Positions 11,816-24,089 of a DNA stretch of 64,000 nucleotides are shown in pieces (position 1 is the stretch's first letter; every line of letters begins with the position of its first letter). The stretch covers positions 612,406-676,405 of the forward strand of contig JAIWNF010000028.1 of assembly GCA_025093555.1 (NCBI GenBank). The letters run 5' to 3'. The position numbers and the translations under genes were made by a program. Below the pieces are notes generated by a model. The model saw only the letters and a list, made by a program, of their open reading frames with translations, searched no databases and had not been told where the DNA came from. This DNA is from Circinella umbellata. Its lineage: Eukaryota; Mucoromycota; Mucoromycetes; Mucorales; Lichtheimiaceae.

Positions 11816-13868
11816 TTAAACAAATTTACACAAGAGTTTGCTAGTATTAGTATTATTAAATGATGAAGATGATGATGATGACATATTATTATTACTATTA
11901 TGATTAGTGATGCGGGTAATAGACGGGGTTGCTCGGGTATCTAATGTGAGATGTTCTACATCTTTTGATATGGTCACACCCGTTTCATCAAAAACAACTC
12001 CTTGTGATCCTTTTATATCCGAATTATTATATGATGGCGTGGTGCTATCATGGTTGCATAATTTTACTAGTTCATAAAAGAGCATATATGCATCTCGGGC
12101 AAGTTCGGCTCGTACAGTACCATACTGTCCAATAATTGTTCGTATTCGCTTTGTTGGATCCAAATCGTCTAGATAAGATAAAGATTTATTACTTTTTTTG
12201 ATCAGTTTTCAATTTTTTTTTCTCATAAATAAACTAATAAATTTTTGTTACAGAAATTACCAAATTTCAACCATATTTCATCATTATTATCATTCTCTTG
12301 AAGATTAGTGGTATTATTGTTGTTGTTATCATTAATACTATTACTTGATTTTGCATAAGCAATATAATGACCAGCATGAACAGAATTCCCTTTATGACAA
12401 ACAGCACTTTGTAATCGCATAACACATTCCACACGGCGACCACATGTTCCACATATGGGGTAATCCGTGTTACGATTCACGAAACGATTAAATTCAATTT
12501 GTGGAGGGATATCAATAATGGTGTTGATCTTGTGAGAGTTTCCCCGTTGATCATATCGGTATCGATTCAAAACAATGGGTAACATCAGGTGCCAATCAGG
12601 AAAATTTTGTGGTGTCTGAGTCTCGATAGCATTTCCTTGTTCATTCATGCCACTATAAAAGGGCAATAATTCTAAAACTTGCCACGCTGTCACTTCAATT
12701 TGTCCTTCTTTTCTAATCCCTTCATCATGTTCTATTTCTCCCTTTGTAATTGATAATTCATCTCCATAGCTACTCGTACAGCTAATGTTATCATCATACT
12801 CTTCCTTCTTTTTTTCTCTATTGTATACACTTTTTGATGTTGACTGTTTTAGTCCATTCTTCTTTTGTTGTTGTAGTGATGATCTATCGTTTCCAACCTG
12901 TCGTTTAAGTCCCGTAATAATATTATCGTAAAAATGATCCAATAATAAGTTTTCCAGTTTTGCAGAATGATCTTCAGGTACTGATATTGATAATATACGG
13001 TCCGTCATCACTCGATCATCATCTGTATCACGTTCAGCACCATGAAACAAACGTATTTGAAACTAAAAAAAGCGTCGATGTCAAAAATTCCATTTTCCAG
13101 CATATATCAATAAGATTATTTCTCTCAGACATTCCGCTAAAAAAAAAATACTTACGGGTAGATAAGGTAACTCAAATGTTTCTGTTATAAACATGAATAA
13201 TTCACCAACATCCTCCTGAGTCCACTCACCATACTCGTCACATCCTCTCCAATTGGATACTTGAAGTGCCTTTCGAAGACATCGAATCGTTTCGGCTTTA
13301 ATTAAATGACCTCTTCGAAATTTGTTAACAAAAAAGCGTAATAGTGTTTGTAATCGCTGTTGTGATTCAAATTCATCCGGGATATCGTACGTCAAAAGAG
13401 GGTCAAATGACTATATAAACATATATATATAAATTAAAACTATGATATTCCACAAATACATACTTTTTATTTTCAATATATATATATATATATATATAAA
13501 CATACGCTTAAACCAATAAACATGGCAAAAAGAAGTGAATCGATATAACAACTAGTATTGCCGTCATTCTCACTTCCAAGTAAAACCGTATCAGAATCTA
13601 TTCGAGGTGGAGAAAATAATAATCCATTATTTGCTTCATGATAATCTTCTAGTTCATTGATAGCAACTTGAGTATCCCATGCACTTGACTCGAGTATAGC
13701 AGTTAATGTTGAATGTGAAAGTGAACTAATCGATAACTGTTGTTGTGCATAACGAGCTAATGATGTCAAAGCAGAATTTTGCTCTACAGTTAATTTGACT
13801 TCATTGGTAGATGAACGACGGTGATGTGAAAAAAGAAAACTTTTGATCAAAGAGCGCTTTTTTCCCAT
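11816..13868 (-). CDS. Ubiquitin carboxyl-terminal hydrolase (USP family) with a UBA-like N-terminus
   Basis: Exons 13868-13506, 13410-13156, 13062-12261 and 12168-11816 encode 590 residues. The Cys box is GNTSCYIDSLLFAMF (catalytic Cys near residue 109). The His box is NSVHAGHYIAYAK, and the third catalytic position is the Asp of KFDDLDPT, split by the last intron. A CxxC pair (CGTCG) resembles half of the USP zinc site; the other half is not obvious. A helical stretch before the catalytic domain (LTAILESSAWDTQVAINELEDY) looks like a UBA fold; this is inference. A low-complexity charged insert (about residues 250-320) separates the two halves of the catalytic core, and the C-terminus is S/N-rich. 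The enzyme would remove ubiquitin from substrates; the paralogue group is not clear. Confidence 0.88.
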
Positions 13869-14763
13869 ATATATCAGAAAAAGGGTCTTGTGAGTTGGAT
13901 GTAAAGAAAAAAGTGGTGTGTGTTACAATAATAATAAAATGACTGATTAAGCAGTAGAAAAATAATAATTAAAAAAAAAATAGGGTATGCATGGAAAAGT
14001 CTACCGAGAATAGTTTTTCATGCAGCGATCAAAAATTATTTTAAAGGGATTACACAGAGGTTGGAAAAATAAGGGGGTTGTTAAAGAAGACAAAATCATG
14101 CTCAATGTTATATATAGCCTTCTTTTTAGTATGATTCAAGAAAAGCAAAATATAATTATGCTAATATTATTTGATGTTTTGAATATCGATTGACTTGTAT
14201 TGATCACGTATTGCATATAACTCTTTTATTTTATTTTATTGTATCTAGTTGGTTACCTGATTCTCTAATATGTAAGTACTTCTCGTACTCATGTATTTAT
14301 ATAGAAGTGAGTGATATTTTCGACTTCAACATTACAATTTATTAGTACAAGAGTGTGAATATAATATTGTTTTTTTCTGGGTCCATTATACCACAACGAT
14401 ATGAATTATTACATGTTATTCGAAAATCAAACTTTACAGTTATATTTATCATGGTTCGCTAGAATTCTATTCTTTTATACCTTGATCAACTCAATAGCCT
14501 TATTATGAACATTACGTAGCTATTCGAATATGGTCCAAAGAAGCTAAAAGGTTATATGAATATCAATATGAAGAATTTTACTATCTGTACCTTTTTTCTA
14601 GTGACCGATTTTTAAATAAAAGACATTTTTTAGCTTCTTGATTTAGCACCATTAGCAATAATAGTAGATCATGGTGGGTATTGTCGATTACACAAAGATA
14701 TTATTAAGGGTTATCCGTCAATAAAAACTTAATTGTTGAAGGACAAGATTTAATTTTGTCGGT
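13869..14763. other. AT-rich intergenic, USP promoter side
   Basis: The first ~100 bp upstream of the USP start include an (AAT)n stretch. The rest is AT-rich with no sustained open frame and no recognisable RNA gene. It abuts the repeat region starting near 14764. Confidence 0.5.
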
Positions 14764-14950
14764 TTCTTTTTCTTTTGAGATCTCTATGACAAATATTTTT
14801 ATTTCGAAGATAGAATGGGACAACCTTTTCTATGAGCATGGTGAAAGAGTTCATGATCGGATGAAATGTGTCTTAACAGAAATTACAGACCCAAACATTG
14901 TACTTGAAACAATAACTAGCTACCAGAAGAATTATTTAGCTAATAAACCT
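14764..14950 (+). pseudogene. Left fragment of an unrecognised repetitive gene (inverted copy of 16692-16880)
   Basis: About 185 bp encoding SKIEWDNLFYEHGERVHDR and VLTEITDPNIVLETITSYQK in one frame. The same sequence, on the opposite strand and with scattered substitutions, occurs at 16692-16880. Here the frame passes without a stop into Tc1-type transposase sequence at about 14950, so the resulting 97-residue frame (14756-15049) is a chimera of two repeats and not a host gene. I do not recognise the parent protein. Confidence 0.55.
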
Positions 14951-16229
14951 GCCGAAAAGAATATTGTAGTGGAAGAGACTAAAGAAAAAAGTACTTTCAA
15001 CGATAAGTCTGCCAAATCAGCAGTTTACAACACTTATACAGACAAGTAAAAAAAAAGGATTTTAAAATCGTGAAGAGGAAGGAAATATCACTAGATTTTC
15101 CAAAGAACTCTTAATTACCCCACGTACTGCGGAAAGATGGTGGAAAACATACAAAAAGATGGGAGAGGTGTCCTATAAAAAATCAAGATCCGAAGAGCAT
15201 TTTGACCGCGAAACATGAAGACTATATTAGGAATTTGATAGATGATGATATTTAGCTTTTTGCTAATGACATTACAGAAAAACTGATTAAACAATTCCAG
15301 GACTTTTCTATATCAAAGTCGCAGCTTACTCATCACTTGACGAATGTTATGCAGTTTACTATCAAAAAGCCTCGTTTTAAACTCGAAGTTGGGAAATTGG
15401 TTGACAATTTGGAGACAAGATACGAGTAGTTTATGAACTGGAAGGATAAAGATCTGCACTATACAGAAATTGCGTGTTTATTGATGAAGCCGGGTTTCAT
15501 ATAAATATGAGAAATAACCTGCCTAGATCACCAGCTGAAACTTGCGCTGTGGTTAAGACTGCAAAAACAAGAGCAACTTCTCACCCAGTTATTGGAATCA
15601 TCTATTCGTCCAAAGTGCTTCATGTCGTTTGAAAAAGCCCGCTCTCAAACCTGAATTGGATACTGTTGCCAAAAAGAAAAGAAAGGGTAACAGTGGAAAG
15701 AAAAGAGACGTAGTTTAGACTAACGACCACGGAGGGACTCAGAAGCATGACAGCAGTGGAGTTGATGTATAACCAGCTTCCAAAGGTACAACATCTGCTC
15801 GTTTTATTACGTTTATTATGAGCTTTTATCAAGCTTATCGATGAGCTCCTTGATATTATGGATGAGGATGAATCTTTAAAGAGCACTTATTTAGTGATGT
15901 ATAATGCTCGTATTCATAAGTCAAAACCAATGATTCGAAAAATCGAGGCTAGAGGTTTGTAATAGCGCATGACCAATTATTGTATACTTACAATCGGGTT
16001 CGATCGGTCAGTTTGAAAAAGCGTAATTAACATATAGGTAGAATAAAAGAGAGAAGGCTCGAGAATATAAGAATAAAAATGATTACTGTTTCCTGATTGT
16101 CAGGAACCCCTTTATTTTATATACGTCGAAACATCATGGGCTAGTTACGTCTAACTTCTAATATATATTTAATATCAATGATCAACATTTCTACATAGAA
16201 AGCGGAAGTGCAAAAACGGGGTTTTACTG
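14950..16229 (+). pseudogene. Decayed Tc1/mariner-type DDE transposase
   Basis: Translation across frames shows pieces of a DDE_3-type transposase in order: KHEDYIRNLIDDD, DITEKLIKQFQDFSISKSQL, TIKKPRFK, then remnants of the catalytic blocks. The first Asp region CVFIDEAGFH survives as ACLLMKPGF in a shifted frame, followed by DIMDEDESL and SKPMIRKIEARG. Several stops (for example at about 15253 and 15427) and frameshifts interrupt it, and the last catalytic block is scrambled. At the right end, positions 16201-16229 read as a terminal inverted repeat ending ...GGGTTTTACTG next to TA, fitting a Tc1 element with a TA target site. I could not find the matching left terminus; it appears truncated at the junction near 14950. 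It is not functional. Confidence 0.75.
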
Positions 16230-16231
16230 TA

Positions 16232-16880
16232 TGTTGTTTATTGACGCGGCTACGCTAGATACACGACACATAATTTTCATTAACATCCTTTTGAACCTCT
16301 ATCATTATTGGAGGGTATTCACTGTTGATGATTTTGAGAAGATATATCTTTTTAGATTCTTCTTTATCGGCAACAAACAAAAGGTCTCTGAAGCACCTTC
16401 TAAATTCTTTTGATAATCCATGTTTCAATGAAACTTTTACAGAATCAATCAAATGGAAGACATATTTGAGAACTTGACTATCATTTGTGTCGCCATCAGT
16501 GGTTGATCTCTGTAGTGCTTGTAATGATACTAAAGCATATTCTATTTGTGCCGTCGACAATGTTCTTGTATTCCAATTGGCTAAAACGAACAGCATCTTT
16601 TTTTGATAACTTATGACCCAAGATTACTTCACACATAAGAGAAAGCTTCATTCTACCGTCTGATATCGCACTCTGATCACGACAAAAGCTCTCAAATCGG
16701 TATGTTTATTTACTAAATAACTCTTCTGGCAGCTAGTTATTGTTTCAAGTACAATGTTCGGTTCTGTAATTTCTGTTAAGACATCTTCTATCCGATCATA
16801 AACTCATTCCCCATGCTCATCTAAAAGGTTGTCCCATTCTATCTTCGAAATAAAAAAATATTTGTCATTGAGATCTCAAA
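16232..16880 (-). pseudogene. Longer, inverted copy of the unrecognised repetitive gene
   Basis: On the minus strand from about 16880: KIEWDNLLDEHGE, then a stop where the left copy has R, then VLTEITEPNIVLETITSCQK. After a shift come MKLSLMCEVILGHKLSKKDA and, from 16596, a 113-residue open frame with AQIEYALVSLQALQRSTT, YVFHLIDSVKVSLKHGL and FRRCFRDLLFVADKEE, ending at 16255. At least one stop and one frameshift separate the parts, so this is a decayed copy. I do not recognise the family. It continues beyond the point where the left copy is interrupted, so it shows what the intact repeat encoded. Confidence 0.55.
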
Positions 16881-18552
16881 AGAAAAAAGGGAATTGGCTT
16901 TTATTTGTAACCGATAATATCCGCCAGCGGACTGTACATCATAAGAAATGCCGAAAGCCTACATCTATGGCAATAATCGCGCACTGACTACGGCTATTAT
17001 GAATATCATGTACATTATATACGCCAGAACTTTATTATAATATAGGGTATAATTTTTTCTTCGTTATGCATATATACTCTGCTATATGGCTTCTAAACGC
17101 CCATTATGATCATTATTTATTTGTAGTTATATAATGGTTTTTAAACAAGAAGTTTTTCCACATTAATATTAGTTTTATTTATCAATTTGGGCGTTTATGA
17201 TTATTTTATTTATGACTATTTTCGTGCAAAAACTATATTTAATACATAATAGCCAATGGAAAAAAGTTATCAAAAGTCAAAAATGCTCTCTACGTTTCCA
17301 TGGTAAGAAATAAACTTTTCTAAATATTGACATCTGTGATTACTATTATTAGAGAAAAAAAAAGAATTTATAAACAAACAATAACTGCGATCGATCTATG
17401 ATATCATAAACATTAGTAAATAAAAAAAAAATTGAGTATATCAACAAAAAATAGCCAAAATCGGAAAGAATCGTGGTTTTGTATGACAGTGAAAACCAAA
17501 TGTTTAAAAGAATGTTAAGCAAAAAAATCTTATAGATAAGGAAGTAAAAATTAAAAAAAAAAGTTACACAGAAATCAGATATGTATTTACAATGTACGTG
17601 TGTGAGAAGAGTTTGTTTGTCATCCTTGGGAAAAGATAACATAGTATCAATCCAAAAAAGAAACAAAGTTGAACCTTCTTCTACCTTATGAGGTGATATG
17701 ATCTGTCAGAAAAAAACCTTTTTGTATCATTTTTTTTACGCACATCTCATGCACGCGCGCGAAAAAAAATTGAAATTGATAATATGAACACTATTGAAGA
17801 TAAGAAAAAATATCAGGTTTTTGGTCGTTATCTCACCCAACTTCAAATCCAATAACATTAATCGTTGGTAGATATTTATTAGATATAAAGAATAGAAATT
17901 CTGGTAGAGGAAAGAAGTGATGCACTCAAAAATAATATATATATGCATATGCACGTTATAATTATTTCTTGCATATAGATTGTGATCCCTTAGAAGAGTT
18001 GAAAGCTCCTCGCTCTTGATCCTGTAATTATATTATAATTTTATAGTATAATAACAAATTTGAATTGGTATATATCGTTTGCTAATAATAGTATTACCAT
18101 TTAATCAGATGGAAATAAGTATTAAATACATGATCATTTAATAACAAAAGATACTTTTTTATTATTGATGGGGGGGAGGAATATGTTAAAAAATATATAA
18201 AAAAAACCGTGAGTAAATTATGATCAAAGTAAGAGTACAGTATATAGAAAATGTGTTACATATTTTTTTTTATCGTATCTTACGTACCTCATTGTTTTCT
18301 TTTTATCTTTCTCGTAAACTGTTCAGTTATCAGTGGGTGAGAGTATACCATTATTACACAAAAATTATTATAATTTGAAAATCAGCATGATCGAACTTAA
18401 AAGATATATAAAAAGAATAAAGTCGATAATTCAGATCGTAGAAATAAAAGGGGTCCCTCTTCTTTTTTTTATTATATTTCCCTTTTACTTTTGTACTCTA
18501 ATTTCTTATATATTACTAATATTATTACTATTACTATATTTAATAATATCTA
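16881..18552. other. AT-rich intergenic before the amine oxidase gene
   Basis: No gene I can support. Minus-strand frames at 17349-17666 and 17736-17954 are short and composed of F/Y/I/L/N runs, as expected from random AT-rich DNA. The last ~200 bp before 18553 are T-rich and should include the amine oxidase promoter. Confidence 0.5.
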
Positions 18553-20601
18553 ATGCGTATCACAGCAACTGTAGCAGTAGCAGTTGCATTATTTCCTTTG
18601 GCATCTCTTGCCGAAACACTGCATACCAAAGTCGCCATTTTAGGTGGGGGTGTGAGCGGCATTAGTGCAGCACGTAATCTGACGGCAGGTGGTGTCAATG
18701 ATTTTATGATCATTGAAGCTCGTGATGAATTGGGTGGTACGTTAGTAATAAATTTATTATTAAAATTCAATTTTTGTTTTTTTTTTATTCATTTTCAAGA
18801 TAACAAACTTGTATTCTTATAACAAAAATATAATATTTTTTTTATAGGTCGCGCACAAAATATTGATTTTGCCGGTACCAAGGTTGAATTAGGCTGTAAT
18901 TGGGTACAAGGGTTGGGAACGAACCCTGTCAATGTTCTCCGCGAAAAGTATGGTTTAAAAACTACTCCAAATAATGGTGATGATGTTATCTTTTATGATG
19001 AAAATGGTTTAGTTAATTTCACTGAAGCTTATAATACGTAAGTAACAAAAAAGCAAAAAAAAAAGCTTCTTTCTGTTGAACACATCTACATTCTCAGTAT
19101 AATCCAAAAAATTTAATAATTATTATATTTTTAATTATCCCAAAGATTTGGAGAAGCATATGATCGTATGTCTGAGCTCGCACGTAAGTATTGTGTAACA
19201 ATCATCAAAGAATAATTAAAAAACAAGTTTTTTTTTTGATATGCATAAATAAACTTAATATTGATAAATTTCATTTCTTTTTTTTTATTAGTTAAGCGTT
19301 TACAAAATGGACAAGTAGATATTTCTTCTCGAGTTGGTCTCGATTTAGCTGGATGGTATCCAATGACACCATTAGATGAGGCTATTGAATATTATAACTT
19401 TGATTGGGAATATGGTGAAAATCCTGAAGTTAGTAGTTTGCTTTATGGCGTTTTGAATGATGAATACTCCTATGGTGAAAAAATTTTTGGTGAGGGTAGT
19501 GATGGTGACGTATTTGTCTTGGATGAACGGTAAGATCTATTCATTTTGTTGTACTTATTGTGTTACTATTATCATTATATTATTTACTTAAAAAAACCAA
19601 TGCAACAATTATATTGGTATACTCTCTTACTATTAGTGGTTTCAAACATATCTTCTTGGAAGCTGCTAATGAAGTTTTAAAGAAAAATGATCCCCGTGTT
19701 TTATTAAACACCAAAGTTACTAAAATTGCACACGATGATCAAGGTGTTACAATCCATACTGGTTCAGATACTATTATTAAAGCTGAATATGCTATCGTTA
19801 CATTCTCGTAAGTTCTTTTTTTTATGCATTGCGTTTTAGATACACAAAAAATAAATAAATATTTTATAATAAGCTCTCGGATCAAAAGAAAGTTTACGTA
19901 CTTATGTTATTCAATATCATTTTATTATTATTACCTATAGAGTTGGTGTACTTCAACATCGTGATGTTCAATTTAGTCCTCGTTTGCCTGATTGGAAAAT
20001 GGAAGGCATTTACGCTTTTAATATGGCTACTTATACCAAAATCTTTTTGAACTTCCCACATCAATTCTGGGATGATACCCAATATACAATGTATGTCGAT
20101 CCTGATAAACGTGGATACTTTGCTGCTTGGCAAAATCTTCATGCTCCTGGATTTTTACCAAAGAACACATCCAATAATATTTTTTTTGTCACTGTTACTC
20201 AAGATTATGCTTATCAAGTAGAGTCTATGTCAGATGAAGAAGTAAAACAAGAAGCCATGAAGGTATTGCGTACCATGTACGGTGATGATATTCCTGAAGC
20301 TACAGATATTCTTGTGCCTAGATGGCATACCAATCCATTATTCCGTGGTAGTTATTCCAATTGGCCCATTGGTGAACTTGATCAACATCATACCAACTTG
20401 AAAGCACCTGTGGGTCGCTTATATTTTGCTGGAGAAGCTTTGTCCAAGGAAGCATATGGATTTTTACAAGGAGCTTGGTTCACTGGTGAGCAAACTGCCA
20501 CTCACGTTATGCAATGCATAAACTCAAAATGTCCTAAAATTAAATATTATCCAATGATTTATAATACTAAGACCTTTAAAGAAAGAAAAGATTTCGCCTA
20601 A
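18553..20601 (+). CDS. Secreted FAD-dependent amine (polyamine) oxidase
   Basis: Six exons: 18553-18736, 18848-19037, 19146-19183, 19292-19529, 19637-19807 and 19941-20601; 493 residues, normal for a polyamine oxidase. Residues 1-20 form a signal peptide (MRITATVAVAVALFPLASLA). The Rossmann FAD motif VAILGGGVSGISAARNL starts near residue 27 and is followed by IIEARDELGGR, then GTKVELGCNWVQG (the conserved substrate/FAD segment). C-terminal landmarks are VGRLYFAGEAL and GFLQGAWFTGEQTA, the second FAD-binding block. The enzyme should oxidise spermine/spermidine or other amines with O2, releasing H2O2. The signal peptide and lack of a PTS1-like tail suggest secretion or the cell surface. Exon 3 is only 38 nt. 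All donors are GTAAGT-like except the first (GTACGT). Confidence 0.93.
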
Positions 20602-20629
20602 TTAAATTATAAATAATCCCTTTCCATCC

Positions 20630-20696
<67 letters not shown>

Positions 20697-21982
20697 ATTG
20701 TCAATAAACATTAAAAAGATAAATTTTTATCAGTTTCAGAAAAAGTTACTAATGGACAGCGGTTTGAAAAAAAGTCAAAGCTTTGTCGTATATATATATA
20801 TATATATGATAAATATTAAGTAGACAGGAGTTTGTCATGATAATTCCACAATATCATTGTTCATTCGAATAGTCCTCATTTATTATTCAAATATTCTTGC
20901 GTAGTACATAACAAAACCAAACTTGTATACCGTTGGTACATTCTTGTATAGTTGCTTTATAACAATTCATGTTATTTTTTATAATCTTCTCGTTTTTATA
21001 TAATAATGTCATGCGTACAACTTTGTGACTATAATGTAAATAAGGGCATACATCAAAAACGCATACTCAATCATCGTCCCAAATCTTGGTCAAAGGCAAC
21101 CAAGATATGGTATCGATTACTATTTCAATAAAGCCCGCCACTCCAAACGAATATGCTCAGCTTAACAAATGCTGTATTAATCTTTACATATAAACACGTA
21201 TCAGTGGTAGCTCCATTATTTCCAATAGTAATTGGAAAGTAAAAATATAAACGAAGCCTTACTATACGTAGCAATTAAGTGACTACTCATAGCTTGATAC
21301 ATCACTGCTTTTTTTTGTAGGAAGATAGATAACAGCCATATTCCTTTGTTTGATGTTTCTTAAAGGGACCCCCAACATAAACAGATAACTGTCCTCATTC
21401 AAGAAAATAAAAAAAAAATTGGTACCTATGCTGTTACATACAATAGATGATATATCAATAAAATATTAATTTTTGATGAGAATTGGGTCAATTCTACTTA
21501 CGTCGGATATCTATAAATAATGCTATAACAATGTATTAATACGATACAAAAAGAAAAAAGAACATAGTGGATATTTTCAACAATCAAAATATTAACTACC
21601 CCTAATACAAGTGCCAAATTGTGTTATACATGTTCTTTTTCTTATTAAATTGCATCATAAATTATATTTATATACGTACTCTATATATTATAGGAGTTTA
21701 GAGCATGTGAGGGAGGGAGGCAAACCAAAAAAAGAAAAAGGTTATCTTCCATAATGGTATCACCTTCTCCTTTTTAATAGTGTCAATAAAATCAGGGCTT
21801 CTCGTATTTTTTTTGTATGCATATGGAACTCCTTATTATTATAGAAGTACAAAGAAATATTATTATCCATAAATACCTTCCTCTACCGAAAAGAAAAGTA
21901 AAAATAAATAAATTTTGAACCCAGTGTATACATCATATATTTTGTATGTGTTTTGTATTATACAAGTTATTTTTTTTCTATT
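20602..21982. other. Intergenic between amine oxidase and coiled-coil gene 3' ends
   Basis: Opens with a (CT)n(AT)n microsatellite at 20635-20692 just after the oxidase stop. The rest is AT-rich with no sustained open frame and no recognised RNA gene. Confidence 0.55.
20635..20692. repeat. (CT)n(AT)n microsatellite
   Basis: About 27 bp of CT repeats passing directly into about 31 bp of AT repeats, some 33 bp downstream of the amine oxidase stop codon, so probably in its 3' UTR. Confidence 0.9.
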
Positions 21983-24089
21983 CTAATTAGTAGAATATGC
22001 TGGTGGTTGATCATCTTCATCAAATGTTGCTGAGTTTGTTAATAATGATCCATCACTATTACCATGTGAAGAATAAGCCGGTAATGGTATATTATTATTA
22101 TCGTTACTATGACTACTACTACTACTATTATTATTAATTTCATGTTGTTGTTGTTGTTGTTGTGAAGAAGATCCACCTTGATCATTCTCATTCAATTGAC
22201 TATTTGTCAATGGGGTGATCGTTGTATGAGGTGGTCTATCTTCTGAATAAACAGGTAATGGACCATTTTGATCCACTTGCGTTGAAGAAGAATCTATCTC
22301 CAATACATCATCCACAGTAACACGTCCATTATCTTGTTCTGCAGCAACAGCCATCATAGCTGCATTAGATCCCATACGAAGTATTCCCATTTCACGTTCC
22401 AAATTAACATTCTTTAATGCTCCATTTTCTCTTAATACTTGTTCCAACATGGATATTTGTTTATCAACCCACTCAATGGTCTTTTGTTCATAATGTATAC
22501 GTGATATAAGAATTTGATTTTGTAATTGACTATATCGAGGATTGATTTTTGTTCGTAATAATGTTTCAATTTGTATTTTACAATCACGATATGCGCTTAG
22601 GGCACTTACTACATTATCATCTATAAATAAATCCCGAGAAAGAACAAATTTTAGTGGTTACTTTATTTGCTTGTCTCAAGAAAAAAATAGGAGAGAGAGA
22701 GCGACAGAGATAGTAATGTATATATTTTTATTTTACCTTTACCAAAAGATGGTATTGTCAATAATGGTACTTGATCACAAGAATTTGATGCATGAATTAA
22801 GTGTTCATTTGCTTCCTGAGCAAGTTTTTCAGCATCTAAAAACAAACATTACATTAGATCCCTCGTATACACTTCTTTTGTAAGAATATTACACTACTTT
22901 TTTTTTAATTCAAATGAATCCAACCATATATATACTAGTTTTTTTACCTTGAGTGGCGGCAATAGAAGGGTCCAAGGTCATTTGAAAGGGATACGATTCA
23001 TTCAAGATTTCATTATTACTATGGGTTGTATTGATACCATAGCTAACCATGGTTTGTCTATTTACAAACGCAGAAGCACCAGGTAATAACATCATTGCTT
23101 TTGCTATTGATTCTCGAGCATCATGTAATTCTTTTTGTGCTATAAGGTATCGATCAATATCTGCTTCCATCTAAAAAATATCCATTTCCCTTTTTTTGAT
23201 TAGTCATCGCTTTCTTTTTGTTAACATCTGACTTGAATACTCATTATCCTTGTAAAGTTATTTTTTTTTTACCTGTGGTATACTTTGTTGAAGATGATAA
23301 ACTTCTTTTTTTAAATTTTGTTCATCATCAAAACCGGGATTATCCGATATTGCGGGAACAACCTTATAAATAAAAGGGTTAATAAGGAGGATGATTATAA
23401 ATAAATAAAAAGTTCAAATGGATGAATAAATAGATTACCTCATCATATAAGAAATGTAATTCATCACAAAGTCTATCCAATCGTCGTTTATCCTTTGATA
23501 ATTCATCTAACTGAATGAAAATGGAAGAATAATAATTGATAATAAGTATATCACTTTGATGATAATGGATGATTCATAATAATAAATAACTGTACCATTT
23601 TCCTAGCATCTTTTAATTGATGCTGAATATCATTTAATTTTGTTTCGGATTGTTTTATCCGTTCCATAATTTCCTCAGTATTATTATGCTCCTGAACCTT
23701 TCTAAAATGAGTTTTTGTTGTTGTATACATTTTATTTTAGTTTCTTCTCCTTTTTATATATGTGTATATAGAACCAATCTATTGTGTATGTAAATGTCAT
23801 ATGTTTTAAAAGAAATAATACTAATGTACAAATAAATAAATAATAATAACGCTTTTTATATTACGTACTGTTGTTTTTCTAATAAATTTGTTTTGATATT
23901 TTGCTCCTTTTTTTGTCGTTTTTGTAATCCTTCATAATGTTTTGAATGAGAAGAAAAGGATTCGCGTATCCATTGTAATTTGGATATTTCATGAAATAAT
24001 TTAAGAAAAGAATCTTGATATGACATGGAAGACGATGATGCATTACTCGAGTCGGCATAATATTGAAAAGTATCATATTCTTCGGACAT
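21983..24089 (-). CDS. Coiled-coil protein with C-terminal proline-tyrosine (PPAY) motifs, function unknown
   Basis: Seven exons: 24089-23869, 23701-23596, 23510-23439, 23362-23273, 23170-22948, 22835-22737 and 22620-21983; 482 residues, phase kept throughout. Residues ~35-170 and ~290-345 are strongly heptad-like and charged (LQKRQKKEQNIKTNLLEKQQ, SETKLNDIQHQLKDARKM, LSKDKRRLDRLCDELHFLYDE). The C-terminal ~140 residues are disordered, with poly-Q and poly-S/N. They carry four spaced proline-tyrosine motifs: PLPVYSEDRPP, PLPAYSS and the terminal PPAYSTN. PPxY motifs usually bind WW domains such as those of Rsp5/NEDD4 ligases, so an adaptor role is possible. I do not recognise the family and assign no function. 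The start follows from the first Met of the open frame, with a short divergent promoter towards 24491. Confidence 0.8.

Noticed and set aside
14756..15049. 97-residue plus-strand ORF as a host gene
   Set aside because: It joins a fragment of one repeat (also present inverted at 16692-16880) to the start of a decayed transposase, so it is a chimera.
17736..18267. Possible two-exon minus-strand gene (ATGAG|GTACGTAAG at 18267, acceptor TTACAG near 18023, then 17736-18022)
   Set aside because: The splice sites are decent but the product is rich in I/Y/F/N, partly encoded by AT dinucleotide repeats, and matches nothing I know; probably chance.
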